Shown in pieces: positions 33,791 to 45,179 of a stretch of 64,000 bases of DNA (positions within the stretch are counted from its first letter, which is position 1; each line of letters opens with the position of its first letter). A program made the position numbers and the translations under genes. The DNA is from Locusta migratoria (Eukaryota; Arthropoda; Insecta; Orthoptera; Acrididae), in assembly GCA_026315105.1 (NCBI GenBank), contig CM048746.1:140226730-140290729 (forward strand), in the 5' to 3' direction. The notes beneath the pieces are model-generated. The model did not search any database and was not told the DNA's origin. It saw nothing but the letters and a program-made list of their open reading frames with translations.

Positions 33791-34235
33791 CGTGATAGGT
33801 TCCAAAAGGGATAAAGCCAATATCGCTAGAATATAATTTTATTTTGACGAGCGGTTTCGATGGTCTCAGCCATCATCTTCTGGCCAAAAAAATGTTTTAC
33901 ACAGTCGCCATCTTGTGATGTCAACAGTTGTATAAAATAATTTAAGCTGCATAGATGCACTATGTCATTGTAGGAAAAGCTTATACTGATATATAAGTGA
34001 CAGTAGTGATAACCTACTGTCACTTATATAAAATTTTACTACAATGACATAGTGCATCTATGCACTTTAAATTATCACAAGATGACGGCTATGTAAAATA
34101 TTTTTTGGCCAGAAGATGATGGCAGAGACCATCGAAACCGCTCGTCAAAATAAAATTATATTCCAGCGATCTTGGCTTTGTCCTTTTCGGAGTCTACCAC
34201 AATATTGCATCGCCTCTTCTCAAGATAAACATAGT
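33791..34235. mobile_element. Palindromic PLE-like element with hammerhead-like motifs
   Basis: TSD CAAGTCCGAAG (33780-33790) versus CAAGTCCGTAG (34236-34246). The arms (about 33793-33990 and 34010-34200) are inverted copies, and an unpaired extension of about 35 bp lies on the right only. Each arm has AGAAGAT, a GATGG/CCATC-type stem, then GAAACCGCTCGTC (33846-33884 and 34107-34146). Confidence 0.72.
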
Positions 34236-34249
34236 CAAGTCCGTAGTAG

Positions 34250-34860
34250 TTCACGTTATAAATAATAAATTTCACTCCTGTGTACACACAACACAGAAAA
34301 TACGTAGTCCTGTGTGGTTCCAAACTCACATGAAAATGTATGTCGTTTCTCGATTACCAAACAACAAAATCTTGTAAGTATCGGCTTACGTCCGCTCTGA
34401 CACCGAAAAAACTGAGTTTCAACTTGCTGACTCTACCACACGATTATAAAGTCATCTGAAGCAACCAACGAACTCAGGATGCGAAACTTTTATGTTCCTG
34501 ACGCGAAAACTTAGACCATTTTCCACGGCTAACCGCGGATCCGAGAAGCCTGACCTGAGATTGCTTCTTAGCTAACGACCATTTGCCGAAAGACTCGTTC
34601 TGGTATGCAGAACCGTTCACGAAATTAAAGGGATTCAAGTTTCAGATGATGTAGAATACATCAGAATGTATGTACGTACAAGAGGCTCTGCTCCTAAACC
34701 ACTTGCACGAGTCAAATTTGCTGCATAGGATACTTACAGTACGAGACTTAGCACTGTGAGAGTTGTAGCAGCCTAGTTACGAGAAAAGCAGAGATACTGG
34801 CAAAAAATATTTCAGTGCCTCAAATGTCCGATGTTCTGTACGACAGGTCTATTGTGCGTT
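34250..34860. other. Non-coding
   Basis: Nothing recognised. Confidence 0.4.
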
Positions 34861-34863
34861 TAG

Positions 34864-36013
34864 CAGTGGCGGCGCGTCCTACGTGTTCACCGGTTCAGTG
34901 AACCCCCAGAAAAAAGTAAATAAATAAACGTTTTACGTCGCGGAGATAGCACGTATACGAGTCGTAGCGTGGCAATTAATATACGTGGCGGTGGACGCAT
35001 CGATGCATTGTGCATGCGTGGCTGAGGTTAAAATTCTCTTCTGAACTCCCTGGAGACAGTATATGGGCACTCCCGCGGCAGGGAGGGACGATTGGAAGTG
35101 CCGCTTTTAACATTGGCGTTGGAGCTGGTAGAGACGCCAGCTCCTGGCTACTCGAGCTCTGTCTTTCCCGAAGGAAAGACAATTGTGCTACTGAGCACCT
35201 CGCCTTGTGCGTGCGTAAATGCTCCATGAAGGCAACATCCGCCCTTCTTAATTGTTTTTGGTTCATTAAATATTCATCAAAAACAGGTCATATTTGGTAA
35301 AATATAACTGTAGATTACAGATGCATCAACTATAAAAGCCTTGAGAAGATCCGATCATGAATAATAAATGAAGTCACTACTATCCACCTAGTAAGAATAG
35401 CCGTAAGGTTAGCGGCATCACAATGCGCTTTCGAAGGTAGTTGGTTTGAGACCGACTGCAATCAATTTTTTTAACGCAATATTCTTTTTAACAGATACGG
35501 GGAGAATGACTTTTGTAACTTGCCACATATATGGATGTGTGTCGCGATTTTGATGGCAAATGACATTTATACTCTTCGTTGTAACAAATATTTAACAGTC
35601 TGAAAAGATGCACATGCGTAAGGTTAGGAAGGGTGCTGCTTACAGTGTCACGTGATCCGAAGGTAGCTTGTCTCTTCATCATAACAGATTCATTTTGTTA
35701 CAGTCACTTAACAGTGTAATCAGTTACTTACTGTGTTTTAGTGTTCATGTGCACATTCATATGTTCTTGGAGTTTATTATCAAAGAAAAAATGGACAACG
35801 TTCGATATGTTTTAGAAACAAATTACTCAGATTTAAGCTTGGAAGAGAAGTGTGGAATAATTAAGCTTTGTAGGCCGACGCCACAGTTCGAGTTGAAGCA
35901 AGCGCAAACAAGCAGAGGTAAGACATTCTGAAGATCTTGTAACGAAAATATATATAAAGGGAGGGGGCGCCGAAACAGTGAAACCCAGTCATCTGAAGCA
36001 CCATCCGCCACTG
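34864..36013 (+). mobile_element. hAT-like transposon, internally deleted
   Basis: The ends are CAGTGGCGG and its reverse complement. The flanking 8-mers GCGTTTAG (34856-34863) and GCGAATAG (36014-36021) match at 6 of 8 positions, as for an aged 8-bp hAT TSD. It encloses a short N-terminal transposase-like ORF. At 1150 bp it is far shorter than an autonomous hAT element. Confidence 0.6.
35668..35931 (+). pseudogene. hAT (ZMYM1-like) transposase N-terminal fragment
   Basis: The useful part is MDNVRYVLETNYSDLSLEEK, then CGIIKLCRPTPQFELKQ (from about 35790). This resembles the start of ZMYM1-like hAT transposases: an acidic/helical stretch followed by RPTP, before a TTF-type zinc finger. A stop at 35929-35931 follows GKTF. 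The next codons read RSCNENIYK, where the family has a similar segment. No zinc finger or DDE/RNase H-like core remains. Family call from memory; the surrounding hAT TIRs support it. Confidence 0.45.
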
Positions 36014-36109
36014 GCGAATAGTATCGTCATGCCACGTGGAAGAGGAAAATGTGGATGAACACAGCTGAGCAGAGGAGGGGTTGGGAGAAGAGGTGGTCAG
36101 ATGGGAGTT

Positions 36110-37000
36110 TTTGTTTTTTGTTTTGGGGTTTTAGGGCGCACAACTTCTCAGGTCATTAGCGCCCAGATCGGAACAGAGATTCGATAGATCTCGAAAAAAA
36201 TTGTAACTGCCAGAAAGGAGAGTATCAAGAGAAAGCTAAAACAGAAGGATAAAAAAATAAATAGAAGGGTTAAATATCCTTTGATCACGGTGATAAAACG
36301 TAAAACTCAAGCAGCTGCTCGTGTGTCATCAGCTAAAAGGTCCTCCAGAGTAGACGGCAAATTAAGGGCTACACGGAGATGATTAAAATTAACGCTAGAC
36401 AGTAAAACATGTCGCACCGTCAGCAATTCACTACAGGAGCACAGCGGTGCAGGGTTAGCGGTGATGAAATGACGGTGGCTGAATCGGCAGTGACCGATCC
36501 GCAACCGGGCCAGGATGACCACCTCTCGTCGAGAAATGTTCAAATGTTTGTATAGTCCTTTGGACTTAACTACGGGGTCATCAGTCCCTAAACTTACAAA
36601 CTACTTATGAACTACTTACGAACTAGGACGGCACAAATATCCATGCCCGAGGGGGGATTCGAACTCCCGACCGTAGTGGCCGTGCAGACCATAACTGGAG
36701 CGCCTCAGTCCCCTCGCCCACCGCGGCCGGCTCTCGTCGAGAGGGGCGTGAGGAGGTCCTCCAAGAGGGCGGGATCGGTTTTACAGTTCTCAGTTTGTTG
36801 TCGTGGAGTGAGAACCACGAACTGTTCCAGGACGACACAATACACCGGCGAAGAGCCCGTTGAATATCATCTGAGGGGACGCAAAAGGTAGCCATGCGAG
36901 GCAAAAGAGCTGCGGCCTTGGCCGCAATGTCGGCAGTCTCATTCCCGGGCACACGCACGCGGCCAGAGACCGACAAGAAAACAAACGTGGCGGCCGTTAT
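36110..37000 (-). pseudogene. RNase H-bearing LINE (I/R1/Jockey-like) 3' end
   Basis: The minus strand reads VPGNETADIAAKAA (RNase H box, about 36955-36910), then TVKPIPPSWRTSSRP. A SINE interrupts it. It resumes at SRREVVILARLRIGHCRFSH, then PLCSCSELLTVRHVLLSS, the conserved post-RNase H Cys/His region, to about 36307. The 3' UTR continues through GGGCGCTAATGACCTGAGAA to a T-rich/A-rich end near 36110. 5'-truncated and broken. Confidence 0.82.
36545..36730 (-). mobile_element. SINE, subfamily I, inside a LINE
   Basis: Exact 12-bp TSD CTCTCGTCGAGA at 36533-36544 and 36731-36742. Confidence 0.93.
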
Positions 37001-37208
37001 CTGCTAGGTCAGATGGAAAGGCAGGTAAATATGGACGGGGAGAGTGGCAATGGACGAAGTGAGCAGAAGGGAGGGATGATTGCTGACAGTTGGCTGGAGG
37101 GAGTGGGCAAAGGAGTTCGATATAAAGAAGGAAGAATGGGAGAACTAGCGACATACAGAGACGGTACATGAAGGTGGGAGAATAAGGTGAGCAGGTGTGT
37201 GTGTGTGA

Positions 37209-37245
<37 letters not shown>

Positions 37246-38130
37246 GAATCGTTAGCCTGCGATGCCGCGAGGAAAAAACCTACATAAATAAAATTCTCTG
37301 ATAGTATGAGCAGCAGTGGTAATATTCAGTGGGAAGTGCTGGCTGCGGCGGCCAGGGGTTGTCGGCCCTGCGCGCCCAGGGCAGCATCCATCATAGTAGG
37401 CGGCAGCAGGAGACGGATCGCCCCCGTGGCGCCGCCAGCCGTGCTGCGCTGAGTCAATGGAGGCGCGCTGGCCGCAGGGCCGCCAACCGCCGTAAAGTGC
37501 GCGCTTTACGCCGCCAGATAACGTCGCGCAGGAGGCGGGCCTCGCGACCGCCGAGACAGCGCCCAGTCACGACACCGGTCCCTCCCTGTCTGAAGGAAGC
37601 GTGACTGGACACACGACAGGAGGAACTGTCTACGACCCTAACTTCCTCACGCCGCTTTTCACTATTCTGACAAACACTGACAAATTTTTAGCGGTGCACA
37701 GAGAAGGCAGTAAGCCATTGGAAGATCAATCAACACCTACATATAGGGCAAACTCGGCTAATTTAGCAGTACCATACCCTTTCATTGCAAATTGTACGAG
37801 CTGACGAAGTACAAACACTGCGCCACAGATGGCAGCAACTATCAGCTGTGTGTGGTCGAGAAAACAGCTACCTGAGAGCATTCTTGTAGCTGTGGTACAA
37901 CTTTTTCCAGTGTGGTTGAAAATATTTTCAGTGTAGCACGTGTTCGGTGACAGGTGTCTGGTTTTCTATCGATACTGCCGATATTACCTGAAGTATAAGA
38001 CTTTTATTGATGGATTCTTCAGAGGCCTCTGTTTAATTTAAGGTCTTGTTCACCATTCTGACACTAATAGTTTGCTCATAATTCACTTTTGCCGGTAGTG
38101 AACTTCTTAATGATTTCGTTAATAGTAATA
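37000..38130. other. Non-coding with microsatellite and GC-rich block
   Basis: (GT)n at 37197-37241; 37330-37600 is GC-rich with overlapping ORFs lacking domains. No gene supported. Confidence 0.4.
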
Positions 38131-38134
38131 GGCG

Positions 38135-38709
38135 TGAAGACCTCTGAAGAAAGGAAAGCAGACAAAAAAATTCGAAATCAAACGGGTATGTTCCACTAGA
38201 GGGACAGCAAGGAAAAGTGAGCATCTCAAATCAAATGTGTTCAAATGTCTGTAAATCTATCGGACCAAACTGCGTGGACATCAGTCCGTAGCTTACAAAC
38301 TACTTAAACCTAGGTAAACTAACCTACGGAAAACACACACACACACACACACACACATGCCCCAGGGAGGACTCGAACCTCCACGGCGAGCAACCGCGCG
38401 CTCTGCAGCGAGGCGCTTTAGACCGCTCGGCTATTCCACCGCGGCTGAGCATCTCAAAAGCTTGAATGCGAACACGTAGCTCCTTTAACAAGACGATGTA
38501 TACCTGTACGGAGAAGATTAATAAGAAATGCAGCAAAGGATGATAACATTTGTTCCTCATTTGGTGGAAATTACGAAGATGACAATGATGGCCAAGAGTG
38601 GATATGTTGTTTGAAGTGCGAGTGCCGGTTTCATCTGTCTTGCGAAAGACTGAAGGCGTACAGTGCTCAGTTCACAAGCCGTTTATGCACTGAGGCTGAT
38701 TCTGATTAA
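38135..38709 (+). pseudogene. Relic with PHD-like Cys/His cluster (transposase C-terminus?)
   Basis: After the SINE, the frame from about 38490 to TAA at 38707 reads DDNICSSFGGNYEDDNDGQE, then WICCLKCECRFHLSC. The C..C..H..C spacing after WI resembles the PHD-like tail found at the C-terminus of some pogo/Jerky-type transposases. Upstream (38138-38230) is Lys-rich and in another frame; the SINE at 38231-38445 separates the parts. Identification is tentative; only the Cys/His pattern is visible. Confidence 0.35.
38231..38445 (-). mobile_element. SINE, subfamily III, with (CA)n
   Basis: Exact 13-bp TSD TGAGCATCTCAAA at 38218-38230 and 38446-38458. (CA)n at 38334-38357. Confidence 0.93.
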
Positions 38710-39770
38710 CTTGAATCAGACGTACGATTTTAAGAATTTTCACATTTAAGATTTTCTATGACTGCAGTAATTTGTTTGTTTTGTTATTCATTGTTATGTT
38801 AAAGTATGTAATTAATCATATTACCTTTGATTACATTACTTATAATAATTTACTGATAGTAAATACAGTAAATGTTAAGTGTATGATGTGTTTGGTTACA
38901 TTATATCATGTTCTGATGACACAAGAGTATTTTTTTAGACTTCCAGCTGCTACTGCGAAATTACCCGAGCAGTGGTGCGAAATTGCCCGAGTTCTTATTA
39001 TTCCAGGTAAATTTACACGATTAAGAAAGTTTTTTTTTTATATCTGAAATTTAACTTTCAATATTTAACATTTATACCAACGAATTATACTACTTTTACT
39101 TACCATTTGATACAAAAATTCCATTTGTAATATATTTCTTTGAAATACTTGAGGGAAAAAACCTTAATATTGCGAAATTAGCCGAGTTTGCCTACATTTG
39201 CAAGACACCTTACAATATCTGATGAAGGATAGCTCGGACACCTTAAAATCTCCCGCTGCCCTTATCCTCGCCCTTTCCTCTGACCTCACCCCTTGTCCTA
39301 TTCTACAGAGCTGCCCATCCAAAAGGCAACACCAGTTAGAACCAGAGACTTCACAGGTAAATTTATATCTGAGATAACATGCTGTATGAAGATATCGTGA
39401 CAAGTGAAAACAGTGGCGGTTCGTGGAAGTTTTTCTAGGGGTTTAAAAGGAAGATGGATAAGAAAATTCCTATTAGCAAAGAAAAGAAAAAAAAAAGAAA
39501 AAACGGTAAGAACTAAATGTTATTTGGAAGTAATGTTCCAGCCAAAATATTTGTTCACCCTTGCATTAATTATCAGTGAGCTGAAAATTTGCTGAAACAT
39601 TTAGGATACCATTATTATGAAATTGTGAAGTCCCCATTTGTTCAAAAAATGTGGTCAAGGTTCGCATAGATGTTTTATATTTTGGCGCAATTGTTATTTT
39701 TATTATGATACATTGTGTAACTATCTACAGAAACTGTTATGATACTTTTGTTGAACTCTGAATTATATGT
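38710..39770. other. AT-rich non-coding with GCGAAATTRCCCGAG repeats
   Basis: GCGAAATTACCCGAG (about 38956), GCGAAATTGCCCGAG (about 38977) and GCGAAATTAGCCGAG (about 39173) recur. Otherwise no feature. Confidence 0.4.
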
Positions 39771-39771
39771 A

Positions 39772-39973
39772 GCCGGCCGCAGTGGCCGAGCGGTCTGCGG
39801 CGTGTCAGTCACGGTCTGCACGGCCGCTGCGGTCAGGGATTCGAAGCCCCACCCCCTTGGGCATGGATGTTTGTACCGTCTTTAGAATAAGCTAGTTCAT
39901 AAGTAGTTTGTAAGTTTAGGGAATGATGACCCCGCAGTTAAGTCCCTTAAGCTTAATAAACATTTTAACATTT
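39772..39973 (+). mobile_element. SINE, subfamily I variant
   Basis: From AGCCGGCCGCAGTGGCCGAG to CTTAATAAACATTTTAACAT. The B-box is mutated (GATTCGAAGCCCC). TSD not clear. Confidence 0.88.
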
Positions 39974-40103
39974 CTCCCCCACATGTAAAACTTCGATTCA
40001 TTGCCCTTCAGTAGATCTACCCCTTTTTCAATTCGTATCAGTATGTCTGGATGAAACAATAAATTTCGCGAAATTTACGCCCCACATACACAATGACTTA
40101 GCT

Positions 40104-40340
40104 AGGCCGCGGCGAATTAGCCATGCGCACTGGGGCTCAGTGCTGGGGTGCGCGCGGCCGTTCGCCGTCGGAGATTCGAGTCCCCCCTCGGGAATGGAGG
40201 TTTGTGTTATCCTTAGGTTATGAACTACCTTATACTAACGACGCCACAAACATCTATGCCCGAGGGGGGCATTCGAACCCCCGACGGGGAACGGCCTCGC
40301 GCATCGTAGTTTAGCGCCTCAATGCGCTCGGCCGCGGCCA
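40104..40340. mobile_element. Hairpin (inverted-dimer) SINE, subfamily II
   Basis: A plus-strand head (40104-40222, GGAGATTCGAGTCCCCCC) is followed directly by a minus-strand segment (GAACTACCTTATACTAACGA, then CATTCGAACCCCCGACGGGG) ending in the inverted head GCGCTCGGCCGCGG. No plus-strand tail follows. Confidence 0.75.
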
Positions 40341-40391
40341 TGTGGCGGAGAAAAACGTATTAGGGTGATCCATGCAGACACATTAGCCATA

Positions 40392-40475
40392 GTGTGGGTG
40401 GTTCAATCTTAAGGCAACTGGTTAGTGAGTAGGAGAGCCTGGTGCGAATTCCGGACTTGGCACCAATTTTACTAC
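40392..40475 (+). repeat. tRNA-Thr-like SINE head, degraded
   Basis: CAACTGGTTAGTGAGTAGGAG, then GCGAATTCCGGACTTGGCAC and CAATTTTAC: the same layout and tail as the other Thr-like heads, weaker match. Confidence 0.4.
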
Positions 40476-40479
40476 AGTG

Positions 40480-41590
40480 CTTCGACCTATACTCATTCAC
40501 GTCTGAACCCAACACATACTGCACACACAGTCAACACAGTGGGTGTGCATACCGCCTCGGTGTCCACTTGGCATACTAGGGTGCCACCGAACACAGTCCA
40601 GAAAGTAAACACTTGTTTCCCTGTTTGTGTAGATGTGTCCAGGAATCCCCAGCCACTACAGCGCTGTCCCAGTGGGGACGAGGCTACGAGCGCCCAACAG
40701 GCCGGTACGGCCAGACTGCTGTGTTTCCACTCGACTTGAGTGCCCGCCTCGGCTCTTCAGGATACGAGCCGCCGCCGCCGCTGTTTCTGGACTTTCTGCC
40801 TCTGGCGCGTTGCCCCGACCTTGAGAGGGCGACATAACGATATAAAGACGGCAGTGGCGGCCTCTCGCAGGACTTCTCTGGGACTTCCTCGCGATGAATA
40901 ATTCATCGGCAAGTGCGAGCCGAGCGCGCAGAATAGGACGGGGACGGTGCAAGCGGCCTCACGGCGAGACACGATTCCGACACAGCCGGCAGGGGGCGGC
41001 GCCGATGACGTCAGAGGTTAGAGGTGCACGCGAGTACAGCCGCAGTAACAAGCCAGATGTCTTACTACCCAAAAGGAGACCACACGAGTATCGCATTTTT
41101 ATTATACAGGGTGTACCAGTTATCTTGTCCACCCAAAATATCTCTGGAATAATAACAGCTACTGGAAAACGACTTTCACCGGTATCAATGTACGGTTGGG
41201 GCCCATGAATGTACATATTTGGAAACATTCTAAAACGAAAGCAAATGTGTTTTTTAACTCAAACTTTTTTTTAAATGGACACCCTATATTTTTTCTTCAG
41301 CAATCCATAGTATGACAAATCACATAAACAATGGCGTTGATTGCATCGCAATATTCCATTTACATCCCGAGATATTGCGACGCGAAGTTGACGCTTGAAA
41401 TACGCGAAACGCGGGGCTAGCGCACGTCCAGAGACTCAGGCTAGAACCCCATGCTGCTACGGCATATTATTTTAAATTATTTCACATCTTCTTTATATGC
41501 CAAAATGACAAACAGACGCAAATTTTTATAAATCATGACAACACTACTGAACTGTGCAGTGATAAGTAATGTACAGAGACGTGTTTTTTC
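40480..41590. other. Non-coding with GC-rich block
   Basis: 40640-41050 is GC-rich with overlapping antisense ORFs and no domain. 41100-41300 contains GGGTGTACCAGTTATCTTGT, perhaps a decayed DNA-transposon end. No gene. Confidence 0.4.
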
Positions 41591-41700
41591 TCTCTTTTTT
41601 TTTTTTTTTTTCTTTTTAATGTAGAGATCTGAAGATGACAGCTATGTCGAAACCAGCTCTCTGAAATAAAATACTGAAGAAGCGATCTTAGAACATGTAT
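41590..41700 (+). mobile_element. PLE-like tail with hammerhead-like motif
   Basis: CTGAAGATGACAG, loop, TGTCGAAACC (41629-41661) gives CTGANGA, a GACA/TGTC stem and GAAAC, then AATAAA at about 41664. Single copy, no palindrome. Confidence 0.55.
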
Positions 41701-41743
41701 TTCTCAACAAATAATAATTTCCTCAATCCAACGGTTCTCCACC

Positions 41744-41943
41744 GGCCGGCCGCAGTGGCCGAGCGGTCTGTGGCGCGCCAGTCACAGTCTGCACGGCTGC
41801 TACGGTCGGGGGTTCGAATCCCGCCTCGGGCATGGATGTTTGTGTCGTCTTTAGTATCAGTTACTTGATAAGTAGTTCGTAAGTTTAGGGACTGATGACC
41901 CCGCAGTTAAGTCCCTTAAGCTTAACAAACACATTAACATTTT
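41744..41943 (+). mobile_element. SINE, subfamily I variant
   Basis: Exact 11-bp TSD GGTTCTCCACC at 41733-41743 and 41944-41954. Well-preserved head and B-box. Confidence 0.93.
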
Positions 41944-41959
41944 GGTTCTCCACCCACGT

Positions 41960-44380
41960 GCGACATCACAACTTCAGGTCTTATTTCTCTTTATGTCACG
42001 AAGATAGGAAGGAGAAATTCTGCAGATCTTACATCTGGCAGCCTTCTATGTCAGTGCGCATCGCAGAATGTGTCTCGGTGCCACCATGTTGGCGAAAGAG
42101 TCAAGCGCGTATAGCAGCAGTGACAGCTTGTGAAAAACAAATATGACGTTTTCAACTCGCTAGACACACACGTTTCGCAATTTTGACTTTTGCAGCAATA
42201 TTTACCGTCACCAAGCTACAGTGCAGTGTCCGTTTTCATCTCGTTTCGTGAGGTGAAGGAGAAGATTCTTTCTGTCATTTTCCATATTTATAAAACATGT
42301 CCTCTTTGTGGCAGTGTAACTTTATCAAGAGACGACGGTAAAAGGCTTACTTATAATCCTTCCCCGAAAGTCAAAGTGGAGGGGGGGATACTCCTCAGGC
42401 CGATTCATATGCGTTACGTCGTTTAAAAGATTAACTTTGTAATTAACTTCTGCATTATTCAAATAACTGTCGCGTAACTGGCCGACCGCAGGTAAACTTT
42501 GAAAAGCACACCCTAATTAAATCTGAACTTTTAAGCCACTGCCAGAATAATCTTACTTTAATGGTCCACACAATCATACGACGTCTTGAATCTGTGGTGA
42601 AAAGAGAAGCCATTTAACACGTCCGATAGAGTGAACAACATCCACTACATATTCAACTGAAATATTTAGAAAGGTAATTATAAACATCGTTGTTTGTGTG
42701 TGTGTATTCTACTTCTCACCACGTCTTATTGATGAGAAGTATAAAATAAAAATGTTACACAGGCTAAGTAACAACAGATTTGTAACAGAGCAAAAAAAGC
42801 TTTATTTGTGAACGTAAATATACATGTTTTTCACTGTTCTACTTATTCACCATCAACATTGAAATATTTGCATCCGATCGTTAAAGAATTCTACCACATG
42901 ACTGTTACATTTTGTCACAGTTTATCAGTAATAAACTTGAAACTTGTGAAAAATTCCAATGCACCTCGTCAATAATGAAGTATCTATTTTGGCGAGTTGT
43001 CTCATCAATTTCTTCCGTCAATTCTTCAATCATGACAGTAGAAGAACTGCCTGAGAAATTTCCTCCAGTTACAAGATCAGTAGTTTATCACATTTTTACT
43101 GATAAACGTGACTACGAAAAACATGTGACAGTCAGGCAGCACAGTTGTTTACTGCTGGGATCGAAAAGCTGGTACCACCTGACAAATGTTTAAATATTCA
43201 TGGGAACTATGTTGACAAGTGATAAAACGTGCAAATTGTTATTTGTGACAGAATTTACCTTCAGAAATAAAGTTTGTCTTAACGGACTGATAATCGGCGA
43301 TGGCCTTCGCATAAACTGGAAGACATATTACCAAGGGCATTCGATTCGTCGTCCATGGCCCAGTAATGCCGTGCTGTCTAAGGGATATGTTCGTCATACG
43401 TCCTACATGGTTTCCTGCACTTTCTGTACTCCATGTTGCTTGTCGTTTAGCAGTGACAACTCTACGCCACTGTTCTCTGCCATTAATTATCCGTTGTAAC
43501 AGTAATGTCTGAAATTTCATATTTTCGACACTCCTCACATTGTGGATGTCAAAATACTGAATGATCTATTTCAGAAACGGGATATTACACGCGCCTAGCT
43601 CTAACTACCATTCCAGTCTAATAACTCCCGTTGTAAACCTGTTCCACGCGATTCACTGGACCACAACTGACCGCTCTGTCAATGCACCGTCCTTGTAAGC
43701 CTCGTTAATGTGACACTACCACCATCTTTGCCTTCGTATATCGCTATTCCACAACTTCTGTGACCCCAGTGTGATTTCCACAGCCTGTTACCTGGTACTT
43801 GCGACTACTGACAATGTTACATCTACGGCGACAATTCGCAAAAGTCGTTGTTGGGTGAGTGGGGAGACAACGTCGAAACAGTCATGAGTGCGAAAATAGG
43901 TTTGGGAACAACTCGGTATAGACCTGTCGTTGCTTTCCTCAGACCCTTGGAATGATTTACTCGACCAATTATAGGGGGGCACACAGTTAAACATGATTTC
44001 CGATACTCGGTATTTTTCACGTCAACAACACTATCAGAGTTGAATGAAGTGATAAATGACTGATAAAGATCTGAGAATTGACAATCAATCCCGCGACTGT
44101 CTCTTTAACCACCTTCTTTTTTTTTTTTTTTTTTTTTTTTGGAGGGAGGATAAACATCAGTTCTTTGAGGATGTGGGTTCTTTTATACTCCATGTTGAGG
44201 AGTTGTTAGGCCAGTTTTTTTTTAATTTTATTTTTTATTGTTATTGCAGAGGGTGATCACTCGTCAGACCGCATGCGTTGAGCCATCGCGCCGGCAAACA
44301 TTTAAACATTTTGGAAGCAGGTGGTTTCGATCGCCAGACCTTGTTTGCGAATCACGCGCTTACTTCTACACGTGGTCCAA
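41960..44380. other. Apparently single-copy non-coding DNA
   Basis: No SINE, TE end or convincing ORF in about 2.4 kb. Poly-T tract at 44118-44140. Longest repeat-free stretch seen in the window. Confidence 0.4.
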
Positions 44381-44382
44381 TC

Positions 44383-44534
44383 AGTAATTTCTGAGACTTG
44401 ATGCCTGGAAGATAAGCACCTACATGACTCTCTACGTTATACACGCTGCCGTATAATGTGAAATTCAGCAGTGTGTGAAACAAACAGTCGTGTAGGTGCC
44501 TATCTTCCAGGCGCAAGTCTCAGAACTTATTGAC
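44383..44534. repeat. Inverted repeat (~50-bp arms)
   Basis: CAATCAGTAATTTCTGAGAC pairs with the GTCTCAGAACTTATTG region, and GCCTGGAAGATAAGCACCTA with TAGGTGCCTATCTTCCAGGC. Central ~45-bp loop. No hammerhead-like box and no clear TSD. Confidence 0.8.
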
Positions 44535-44571
44535 TATACAACAAATGCAATTGCCATCAACCACAGACAAA

Positions 44572-44572
44572 C

Positions 44573-44619
<47 letters not shown>
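44572..44619. repeat. (AT)n microsatellite
   Basis: Alternating AT/TA tract of about 45 bp. Confidence 0.95.
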
Positions 44620-44622
<3 letters not shown>

Positions 44623-44873
44623 ACGTTGCAATGGAAGTAGGCTTGACGTCGAAGGCAACTAAACACAGCACTTACACTCAAAGCACGTTATTACGAACTC
44701 AACGTACACGCAGCACTGACTGCCTCTCAGGCAGAATGCTCTGCTATTTATACACAGACAGAATTTACCAGAAATTAGAAGAACAGTTACATAAGAAAGA
44801 AGTAGAATTTACAAGTGAACATAAGAAAGATGTAGAACCTTCTGAAATTGTAAATTACAAAGAAATAAATTTT

Positions 44874-44948
44874 TGCCGGTGGGCGGGATTGAACCGGCGA
44901 CCTTCTCCACCGCAGTCCGTGACGCTATCCCCTGCGCCACGCCGGCAG
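44874..44948 (-). repeat. tRNA-like sequence, minus strand
   Basis: Minus strand TGCCGGCGTGGCGCAGGGGA starts an acceptor-like stem that pairs 6 of 7 bases with CACCGGCA at the 3' end. The B-box GGTTCAATCCC is good. The anticodon arm is poor, so a tRNA-derived SINE head or pseudogene is more likely than a working tRNA. Confidence 0.5.
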
Positions 44949-45071
44949 TCGGTGTTCGTGGTCTCTCGCGGCAATATATATATAGCTATTACGACTCAAG
45001 ACACAAAGTGCCATGCAACATTAGTTGCGAGTGGGTATTTATGTATTCTAATTTAAGTTACTCCATCTCCT

Positions 45072-45174
<103 letters not shown>

Positions 45175-45179
45175 GTCGT

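Noticed and set aside
37329..37604. Arg-rich ORF as a protamine-like gene
   Set aside because: Composition follows from a GC-rich block; overlapping frames are similarly open and there is no homology.
38956..39190. GCGAAATTRCCCGAG as a regulatory repeat array
   Set aside because: Only three irregularly spaced copies in AT-rich DNA; too little to support a function.
41108..41300. Tc1/mariner end at GGGTGTACCAGTTATC
   Set aside because: No matching inverted end or transposase fragment found nearby.
44874..44948. Functional tRNA on the minus strand
   Set aside because: The acceptor stem and B-box look fair but the anticodon arm does not fold.
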